NCBI GenBank assembly: GCA_033060915.1
Contig: CM065388.1
Coordinates: forward strand, 24,157,501 to 24,221,500
Length of the DNA stretch: 64,000 bases
Reading direction: 5' to 3'
Source: Euryodendron excelsum
Lineage: Eukaryota > Streptophyta > Magnoliopsida > Ericales > Pentaphylacaceae
Position numbers and translations under genes: made by a program. Below the pieces are notes generated by a model that was not told the origin of the DNA, did no database searches, and was given only the letters and a program-made list of their open reading frames with translations. Below are positions 34,687 to 43,620 of this stretch, piece after piece (position 1 is the first letter of the stretch; each line of letters opens with the position of its first letter).

Positions 34687-36693
34687 ATGGCTGCTAACCC
34701 TGAAAAATCCTCTCAGGTCTCACGAGAAGAGGTCAACGAAATGAGGACTAAGATGGATGAAATGCTCAAACTCATTTAAACTATGGCCATGAAGGATGCT
34801 ACCGCGGTCCCGTCATCATCAACGACTTCATCTAAAGACCTTGAACTCGCTAATCCGAGGATCTTGCTTCAGTCTGACAATGCTGGGAAAACTAAAGAAG
34901 ATGCCAAAAGGGTCAATGCGGAAGAAGAAGAGACCATATTGCTTTCACTCGTCACAAAGACGGCCCCTCTTGACCCTCTTAGTCTGAAAATCCAAGGGTT
35001 GGAGGATTCGTTGCGAAGTCTCCATGGCCATGATGCTTACGGATTCACTTCCTATGATGAGCTATGTTTCTTCCCTGACCACCCAAGGCCTGCTAAGTTT
35101 AAAATGCCTGACTTCCAGAAGTACGACGGTACCGGTAACCCTGTTGCTCATCTTCGTCTATATGCTGGAGCGCTAAGTGGACATGGCAACGACCCGAAGC
35201 TCCTTATGCAGTTATTCCAACACAGCCTCACCGGGTCGACTCTACAATGGTTCGCTCGTCTAGACTTAAGGAAGATCATAACCTAGATGGAGCTAGTCAA
35301 TGCATTCAAAGCCCAATACCGTCGCAACATCGATCTCACTTCCGATCGCTGGTCCTTGATGACGATGAGCAAGGGTGACAAGGAGCGTTTTAAAGCATAC
35401 GCCCTAAGATGGAGGGAGGCCGCTGCACAAGTTAATCCCCCATTGGAGGAGAAGGAGTATGTATAACTATTTATACATACTTTTCAAGGTATATTCTATG
35501 AGAAACTCTGCACAAGCGTGGGAAAAAGCTTCTCCGAACTCATCATGCAGGGAGAGATGATAGAAAACGGCCTCAAGACAGGAAGAATCACAGATCCCTA
35601 TGCCAAGACCGGAGAAAATACTGCCAACATAGCCAAGAAGGTGGCTACTACGAGGGGCACGATCAGGAAGGAAAATGAAGTGTCTGCTATTCTGCTTAGC
35701 CAACCACCTCAATACCGACCTCCGCTCCAATCACCCCAGGTCCTACCCTTACCCACCTTGACCATGCCTACTCCAACCCTAAATTATGGTCCCGCTGGGC
35801 CACGACCCAACTTCAATAGACCTGCTCGACGTATCCGCACCTTCGACGCCTTAGCCTACACCCAAACCGAGGCCTACCATAGCCTTCTAAAGAACAACAT
35901 CTTGAAGCCCGTCCTTGCTCGTCCGTTGCCAAGCCCTCTACCCCCAACCTTTAATGCTGCCCTCACATGTGAATATCATTCAGGTGGCCAGGGGCATGAC
36001 ACCGAAAGCTGCTTTGCCCTCAAGCACAAGATCCAAGACCTGATCGACAATAAGACCATTGATCTACAGCTAGTAAAACCTGCTCCCACTCCCAATGTGA
36101 CTGCTAACCCTCTACCAGATCACACCATCAATATGATACTAGTAGAAATGAAGGGCGAGGGATTGTTTGACGAGCCCGAAGCCGAGGACTATGAGGACGA
36201 TTGGGAGACCGAGGAAGAAGATGACTGGGAGGAGGATCTCCCGTTATGTCCAATCTATCTCCATAACCTTGATGAAGTGCCTGATGCTTCTGACTGGCCC
36301 ATTGAGGAGCCAATGTTCCTGGGAGATGAGACTACTGAAAATATGGCTGCTGATGGATGGGGTGCTGAGTTTCTGCATCCGAAATACGCCGCGGCTAAAC
36401 ATTATTTGCTAGAGAGTCATTGGCCCACGAATGAGTACAACTATGAAGAAATGAGCTGGAGGATAGAGAAGCCAAGAGCACAAGCAGAGCCATTTGAATT
36501 GGAAGGGGGTGAGCTGGTCACCCTATTTACAGAAGAACCCGCTACACAAAACAAGAGGGAGGCTGACAGCCGCATCAACAGTGTCAACGCCTGTGGAGCT
36601 CTAGGGGAAGCCTTTGCTTATCTCGCCTTGGCAGAGGATCCGGGTCGCGAATGGAGCATCAAAGGCGTGGGGATTGTCCCAAGGCCATACTAA
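34687..36693 (+). pseudogene. gag: gag of element A (Tat/Ogre type), three nonsense codons
   Basis: One frame of 669 codons runs from ATG 34687 to TAA at 36691-36693, with in-frame stops at 34777, 35284 and 35464 and no frameshift. The frame is open upstream to 34615, so the true start may lie a little earlier. Residues about 130-280 form the retrotransposon Gag core, with KFKMPDFQKYDGTGNPVAHL, a TGSTLQWFARLDL segment and MSKGDKERFKAYALRWREAA. From residue 428 there is a Cys/His cluster, CEYHSGGQGHDTESC, followed by ALKHKIQDLID, as in Ogre-type Gag. An acidic stretch (about 496-518) precedes a C-terminal region ending IVPRPY. Gag would form the cytoplasmic particle packaging element RNA. No protease or pol follows. 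Confidence 0.9.
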
Positions 36694-37581
36694 AATGGAT
36701 TCCTTGCAAGAGCGTACAAGAGAGGGGTGTTGTCGCCCACTTTCTTTCTATCCCTCTTACTTCTTGTCTTTAAATTCATGATTACATCTTCTTATTGTTT
36801 AAGAATTTTATGCTTTCCGTGAAAATAATAATAATAATCAAATAACAGTCTTTTATTCCATTGTTGTTGTCTTGTCTTCCCTGGGGAATAGTGACTACTT
36901 TCTACGCAAGGGGCGTGGTTTATCTTATGGAATGATCCAACTCGAAGGGATGATAGCATGAGTTGACCACTCGCCAAATGATCAGCCTTCCACAGAGAGA
37001 GAGAATAAGGATGAGTGAGGATACTACCCAAAGGCAGCACTTGCAAGACTCTGAGGTTAAGTGATGTGTGGCCAGTTTATCAAAATGAAGAGGAGCCATC
37101 TTTCATTCCCCCACATATAAAGAATAAATAACTAAATAAATGAACAAATGTGTTCATATTCCCTTTGCTTAACCCCTAGTGCCTCGCGGAAAGCGAAAAT
37201 TTTCTTTGTTAACCCTGATCCAAGACTGTCCTCCCCACACTGGGGCAGACAATAGTTGAGAACTCTAGGAGTGGTGTCCACCTCTATCATGCTAGGATAG
37301 TGTTGAAAAACTCTATGGATCAAGCAATTTAATTCAAGGTGAAGAGAGGCCCTCATTTCATTTCTCATACAGTCAAAAGCAACCCCTTGCCAAACCCGTT
37401 GAGCCACTTATCCTTTCTTAACAAAACCCCAACCTAGGGATCACTGCCCACACTAGGTATATTGAACTTTCAAGGAAAAGATTTAAGGGGAAAGGGTTAA
37501 AGAATTGTTTCGTTTCATAAAAGAAAAGAAAAGAAATAGAAAGGAAAAGCAAAAGAAAGGAGTTGCCAAGGGGCAAGAGAC

Positions 37582-37625
<44 letters not shown>

Positions 37626-38673
37626 TCTGATTCTAAAGAAAGGCCTGAAGAAAATCGTGATTGAATTAACTGCAAAGGCATAGAAAAAAAAATCATGTTT
37701 ATCTCAAGAAGTACATGGAAAGGGTGAAAGAACGAGATTATTTTCACCCTGAGAAATATATGGCCAAGAGCGAGAAGGAAATTTAAAGGTGATCCTAGGT
37801 TACAAGGAAACCCAGTAGGAATAATAGGTTTGAGCCTTTACCCTTTCTTGCAAAACCCCGAAACCATGGCCTACATTACAACCCTATTAAAGTCCCCTCT
37901 GATTGAAAGCAGATTGCTTGATCTAAATGAGTTAGATACGCTGCCAAAGCGAGAAAAAAAAAATGGATGCTAATCCTACTGAAAAACGGTTAAGGACAGT
38001 TTGGATCTAAACCTTGCTGAAAACAACATTGAATTTGAGCCTACATATCCCGTTGATTCTAAAACCCCATAACCTAGCCTACATTACGGTCTTAAACAAA
38101 GCCTTCTCAGATTGAAATGACTGGCCACTTATCGCTCTGCCAAAGGTCAGGTAAGTTGTTGCTAAGACCCCGAGAGTCGAGAGTCTCAGCCCAATAACCC
38201 TATACACTAACCCTAAGACAAAAGAGTTGGGGGCGGTCAAGAGATTGAGTAAAGTACAAAATGCTATCATCTCATCGAGGTAAGGTTGAGCTAGAAGAGA
38301 GGCTAAACCCCCGAAGAGGAGGGAGTTACAATTCCCAAGGCTACAAGTCTAACAGTACCCTGTGTCATTCTATTAACATATTTCTAACTTGTGCATATGT
38401 TAAAAAAAAAAAAAAAAAAAATCAGCATGAGCTTTGCATATATAGGACATAACTCCCTGTAGAAATAGAAATCACCAATATCAACTCATGTAATATATAT
38501 ATAACATCATCATACATCACATGCCTCTGATCGTATTTATCTGTCTATCTGTGCATCTAAGTATCATAAACATCCATCCTTATACAAAACTAAGCAAAAT
38601 AAAACTATCTAACATCAATACATCTCAGGGACAAGGGGCAAAAGAAGATCAAAGTCTCCACAAGGGGCATGCA
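36694..38673. repeat. 3' region of element A between gag and the antisense gene
   Basis: No pol coding sequence is visible. A unit of about 211 bp recurs with divergence: the phrases CATGGCCTACATTAC (about 37865) and CCTAGCCTACATTACGGTC (about 38073) mark the two clearest copies, with weaker copies near 37200 and 37430. The reverse complement is in element B at 16.1-16.45 kb. Homopolymer A runs lie at 37583-37612 and 38402-38421, the latter in AT-rich DNA. Confidence 0.65.
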
Positions 38674-40524
38674 TCACAGGTCGAAGTCAATATCATCTGG
38701 ATCAAAATCCCCGAAACCCGGCATCGGAGGAGGGGGGTAACTACTCGAAGCACCACCATCCTGCACGGAAGATAGAGCCAAAATCAGCCGCAAGCAAAAG
38801 GGACTAAGCAACAGCAGAGCATTAAGGAGCAAAGAAAGAATAACTTACCCCCCCCCCCCCACCACCCATCTGAGATAACCGAGCCGTCAGGGAAGCTACC
38901 TCAGCCTGGTACTGGTCCCGCTCCATCTGGTACCGGTCTCTCTGGTCTCTCACAGTAGTAAACTCAGCCTGGGGCACATATCCTCCACCACGGCGCCATA
39001 GGTCAACCACCTCCTGGCCAACAGTGTACCCGCCAACTATTACCTCAAACCGGGTGAACGCACCAACCGAATGGGCTCCAAAGTGCGCAGCGTAATCCGT
39101 ATCCGGAGGAAGCAAGAACTTGGCACCTGGCTGGCGCTCCTGGTAGGGGATGGGCACTCCGGCCACCAAGGCTCCAAACATATACTCTGGTGGAGCTCCT
39201 GTTGATCGAAACTCCTCATGAAACTGCCGCCAGTGTCGCTCTCCATGGTAGGACTCCCAGGTGTCATCACTGAGAAAAGTAGCTCTCGACAAGGACAACG
39301 GGACAAGGTATCGGACTGTCTCGTAATGGACTGATCCAATAAAGGGCCTCCAGGTCACACCCTCGCCTCAATCAACTCCAGGTTAGCCCAGAGCGTCACG
39401 AAGTCAGTAATCTCCGATCGCTGGGCTACCTAGTCACGAGCCCACCTCAAAGCACGAGGATAGAGATCATCCTCAACAACTGCAGGACGACGCACCGGCA
39501 GGTACTCGTAACTCCATCAAACAAGGAAGGGCCAAAAGCTAGTCATGCTGCCCCAGCGAGAAGAAGTCCGAACCCGTATCGATCGAAGAAAGCAGCCAAA
39601 AGAAAAGGACCCCCAGTCCAACTCAGACAAAGCTCCCAGATCGGCTACTATACTCACCAGACGGCACGGCACGAGTGACTTGTTGTTGTTGCAAAAGTAG
39701 CTAAAGATGATGTACAACACAAGTCGCCGTCTCATGATGTCCCGCCAGGCAGGCGATGGCTCGGTAGCAAAAGTACGCTCACCCTGACTAATCCAAGAGA
39801 CTGGGAAGGCAGAACACTCAGGCTGAGGCAAATCCAACAGCAAACAGGCCTCGTCCCTGCTGACCGGATGCAGGGTGATCCGCCGGCCGACAAATGAGAG
39901 TCCTGTAATAATCGCCTAATCTAAAGGAATGGGACCTAACTCGAAGCCGACAAAATGGAAGGTCCCAGTCTCCCCGAACCACCGCTCGACCAACGCCAGT
40001 ACTAAATGCCGGTTCAGGCGGTTCGCCTGTAATCCCATAAAGGCGCCAAACCCGATCTCTGCCAAGAAGGCACGGTATGTTGGGGCAGCCTGCTGCACGG
40101 TCACAAAAACCTGATGAACAGCCCGTCGGAAAGCTGTGTGTACCCGCGGAGGTGGCAAATGCTGTCTGGAATATACACTAGGATGATAGGCCAGATCCCC
40201 GAGAGGTGGGACATCTGGTATCTGCAAATCTCCCAAGTCGGCGTCTGTCTGCCTGTGCTTGGAGGAAGCTCTCCCATAGCCGGTCACCTGATCCCCAAGG
40301 CCCGGTACCTCCTCCTCGGCATCAATATCCTCGGCAAAAGCCTGCTCAACCGGAGGAAAAAGGTCGACAGGTGGTCTACTCCCTTGCCCGCTCTGGCTAG
40401 ATGAAGATCGTCCGGTAGATCGTCGACTACCCCTGGATCGACTAGAGCCGCCAGCAGAATCTGTCCGGGCCGCTTTCCCCAAGCGGCATCTCCTCTCAGA
40501 ACCGTCATCACCTGCATCTGCCAT
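38674..40524 (-). pseudogene. Antisense spliced PMD gene of element A (main plus terminal exon), broken
   Basis: The main exon runs 40525-38849 with ATG at 40524. It encodes a Ser/Arg-rich N-terminus (GSSRSRGSRRSTGRSSSSQS), then a plant mobile domain: GDLAYHPSVYSRQHL, LALVERWFGETGTFHFVGFEL (about 40010-39930), IIFSYFCNNN and a WSYEYLP segment, and a C-terminal charged stretch with RDQRDRYQMERDQYQAEV. Stops lie at 39916-39918, 39517-39519 and 39430-39432, and a frameshift occurs near 39360. The exon ends in Gly codons at 38849. The terminal exon 38760-38674 encodes DGGASSSYPPPP and an acidic FDPDDIDFDL tail, in frame with the main exon after splicing. The gene is transcribed opposite to gag. 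A transposon-encoded relative of host MAIN/MAIL PMD proteins is the best reading; function is unknown. Confidence 0.8.
38761..38848 (-). other. Short intron of the antisense gene in element A
   Basis: The minus strand has GGTAAGTT as donor (GT at 38848-38847) and CTTCCGTGCAG as acceptor (AG at 38762-38761), an 88-bp T-rich intron. It falls between complete codons (phase 0) and joins two open frames. Element B has an intron at the same place. Confidence 0.8.
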
Positions 40525-40525
40525 C

Positions 40526-41405
40526 CTGAAAAGGTAAGCCAAGGTAAGTGATGTTAATATACCGCCCATGTAGTTTAAATAACAGTAAAATAAAACAAAC
40601 AAATAACACAAAACAAAGAAAGGATTTTGAATAACAAATCAAAAACAAAATTTTCACACATCTTGGTTTTCCAACTCCAAATCATATCTCAAGGGTTCTC
40701 TGCCATTTCCCTTCAAAAAGATTTTATTTCTAAGATTTTAACCAACTCTTTCCATAATTTCTAAAAATTTCAGTAGAGTCCCGTTTAAAAATGGCCCCTA
40801 CAACACCCATGACATCAACACAAAGTACAAAACATGCACCTTCCAACGCAACAATCACATGACAATGGCACCCGTGCACACTTTTCAATTTTTCAAAATT
40901 TTTAAAACACATGTTTTATCTTTTTCAAATAAATCAATGGTTTTTAAACATTTTCTGAAATTTTTCAAAATCACCTCAAATGTTTTAAAAATATTCCAAC
41001 ATTTTTCCAAATTTCAAACTTCAAAAATTTCATCAATTTCTTGAATTTTCTAATTTTTTCTAATTTTCTAAATATTTTTCTATTTTTCAAAAAATCAAAA
41101 ATTCACCGAGTTTTCAAAAAATCATGAAACTTCATAGGATTATTAAACACATTTTTCTAAGGGACATTGCACAAAAACATAGCCAGAAAACCCAATACCC
41201 ATGCCTGTAGAAACAAATTCCCTAGTCCCGCAGAAAACCTTCTTCGCATAATCATGAAAAATCACTCAAATTCAATCAAACAACCATCAAAATGCAAAAA
41301 CAACGTCACCAAAGTGTTCAAAACATATCAAAACATCAATTCCCTTTATTCACATGATTCAAACGAAGTTCTACACATCAAAGTCAACAAAATTTGAAAA
41401 CTCAC
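40526..41405 (-). other. Putative 5' intron of the antisense gene in element A
   Basis: The donor on the minus strand is CCAAAAGGTGAGTTTTC with GT at 41405-41404. The acceptor is ACCTTTTCAG with AG at 40527-40526, leaving one base before the ATG. The 880-bp intron is AT-rich. Donor hexamer and acceptor position match element B. Confidence 0.75.
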
Positions 41406-41846
41406 CTTTTGGAAGTTCTCCGGCGAAATCTTCACTTCCGGCGACTTTTCTGGCGACGTGGACTCCCTCCGGCAATCACCCGTGGTCCCCAAGGAGTGCT
41501 TCTTCAATGTCCAAGACAATTTCCTCGCAATGCCTCACAAATTTGCAAAAGACTCTTCAAATCCCGTAACTTTTCGAACCAGAAATTTTCTGGTTTTAAC
41601 CTTAAGCCTAGCGCCACTAGTAGAGGCGCCAGTGCTTTTCTGCCAAAGGCGCCACTACTAGTGGCGCCAGTTATAAATTCTGGGCAGTTTTGCCCTTTTT
41701 CCCGCCAAAACTCATTTTCGAAGGCCTTGTTGGCCTGTTATCCGTTTTCGACCCCCGTTATCGAAAGATTCTTAGTGTCCGTCCCTCCGACTGCCTCGCG
41801 GTCAACATGGGACACTTACTCTTATCGTTTTCTGTCTTTGACAAGC
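41406..41846 (-). promoter_or_regulatory. Leader exon and candidate promoter region of the antisense gene (A)
   Basis: Between the 5' intron donor and the polypurine tract lies a GC-richer segment with a perfect palindrome, GGCGCCACTA / TAGTGGCGCC (41648-41668), and a second imperfect one (41610-41632). A TATA-like TTTATAA lies on the minus strand at about 41678-41672. It likely holds the antisense start site and noncoding exon 1. The same segment is at 22359-22822. Confidence 0.55.
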
Positions 41847-41869
41847 AAAGACAGAAAAAGAGGGGCAGC
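41847..41869 (+). other. Polypurine tract of element A
   Basis: AAAGACAGAAAAAGAGGGGC lies directly upstream of the 3' LTR start TGTAAGCACC and is the expected plus-strand priming site. Identical or near-identical tracts precede the LTR starts at 22823 and 49658. Confidence 0.9.
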
Positions 41870-43537
41870 TGTAAGCACCCCATTTTTGACCGCTCGGCAG
41901 TCTACACTCCGTCCAGACTTGTTTTCAAGTCATTGTGGTCATATTTCAATCGAAACCATTTCTCTAGGTCCAAATTCCGTCTTTCCATCGCTTTGCGGGC
42001 CTGTTAGGCCCAAATAGAGGCAAAATGACCAAAATACCCTTAGGGGCATTGTCCTTTCTTATTCCAATCCCAATCCCTCTCTCGAGACAATTTATTCCTC
42101 GAGAGGGTCCGAGTAGCAAAACTACTCACATAACCGTTAGAGTAGCGAAAATACTCACAGAACCTTTAGAGTGGCGGAAACACTCACAAAACCGTTAGAG
42201 TAGCGAAAATACTCACAGAACCGTTAGAGTGGCGGAAACACTCACAAAACCGTTAGAGAAGCGGAAGTACTCACAAAACCGTTAGAGTGACGGAAACACT
42301 CACAATCCAGGCGCGTCTCCTCGGAGACGGTAAGACCCCTTTCCAATCCCACTCTCGAGACAGTTTATTCCTCGAGACGGTTTCAATCCAAGCACGCCTC
42401 TTCGGAGACGGTAAGACCCCTTTCCAATCCCACTCTTGAGACAGTTTATTCCTCAAGACGGTTCCAATCCAGGCACGTCTCCTTGGAGACGGTAAGACCC
42501 CTTTCCAATCCCACTCTCGAGACAGTTTATTCTCCGAGACAGTCCGAGTAGCAAAACTACTCACAAAACCGTTAGAGTAGCAAAAATACTCAACCGTTAA
42601 AGTAGCGGAAATACTCAACCCCGTCCGAGTAGCGGAAATACTCACAAATCATCAACCCCGTCCGAGTAGCGGAAATACTCACACCGTTAGAGTGGCGGAA
42701 ACACTCAAAACCCAGGTCAACACCCGTGTCTGTTAGCTCACTTCGGTGAAAAATGACCAGACTACCCTTAGGACCTTTTCCGAGACTCTCCAGTCAAGAT
42801 GACCATTTTGCCCCTAAGCATCCGAATGCCCCGGGGACCACACCGGCTCTGGGTATCAAACCGGTAACCCCTTGAGATTACTTTTTATAGTATTCTCAAT
42901 CTTCCTTTACCTTTCCGGATCATTCTGAGTCAGTTCCGGCCAACCCGGTACGAAATGACCGTTTTGCCCTTGGAGGCCGGTCTCCTTCTTTGACCACACC
43001 GGCTCTGGGTATCAAACCGGTAATGTCCCGAGAATACTTTTTATAATGTTCTCAACCTTCCTTTACCTTTCCGGATCATTCCGAGTCAGTTCTGGCCAAC
43101 CCAGTACAAAATGACTATTTTGCTCTTGGTGGCCCGGTCTCCTTTTCCGACCACGCCGGCTCTGGGAATCAAACCGGCAACCTCCGGGAACATTCTGAAT
43201 AACGTTTCCAGATCCCAAGTCCTCTTCCGGGATAGTCCGAGTCTGTCCCGGCGGTTTTCCCATCCAATTGACCATTTCGCCCCTAAAGGCCCGGTCAACC
43301 TTTCCGACTCACCTTATCTTCATTTTTCAAGTCAAATACCTCCAGGACACTATTTTAAGTGTTCCTGCTCCTTTCCAGCCTTCCGGGTCATTCCTGGCTC
43401 CTCCAAATCATTCCCGGACTTTCCGAAGTCACTCTTAGTGGAGCCAGGCTGAAAATTGCATGGTAGTCACTAGTACAGGCGCCCAAATCTAATCAAAGAT
43501 ACGTTGTTTGCCGACCTTAAATCTTTCCTAATTGGCT

Positions 43538-43596
43538 GGCGCCACCAGTAGTGGCGCCAAGCCAAAAAATGGCCTAGCGCCACTCCTAGTGGCGCC
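43538..43596 (+). promoter_or_regulatory. Paired GGCGCC inverted repeats upstream of the LTR-A TATA box
   Basis: Two consecutive inverted repeats, GGCGCCAC...GTGGCGCC (43538-43558) and AGCGCCACT...AGTGGCGCC (about 43576-43596), sit 15-70 bp upstream of the TATA box. Similar pairs occur in every LTR-A and, as GCGCCACT/AGTGGC, in LTR-B. A binding-site or cruciform role is inferred. Confidence 0.6.
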
Positions 43597-43610
43597 AGGT
43601 TTATCCTCCT

Positions 43611-43620
43611 TCTATAAATA
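43611..43620 (+). promoter_or_regulatory. TATA box of LTR-A (3' copy)
   Basis: TCTATAAATA followed by CAGAGCCTC is conserved with 30228-30237. It places the U3/R boundary near 43645, so U3 is about 1.8 kb and R plus U5 about 2.9 kb. Confidence 0.75.

Noticed and set aside
37418..37747. 109-codon minus-strand ORF with a long Phe run
   Set aside because: It is the translation of a poly-A tract and flanking purines.
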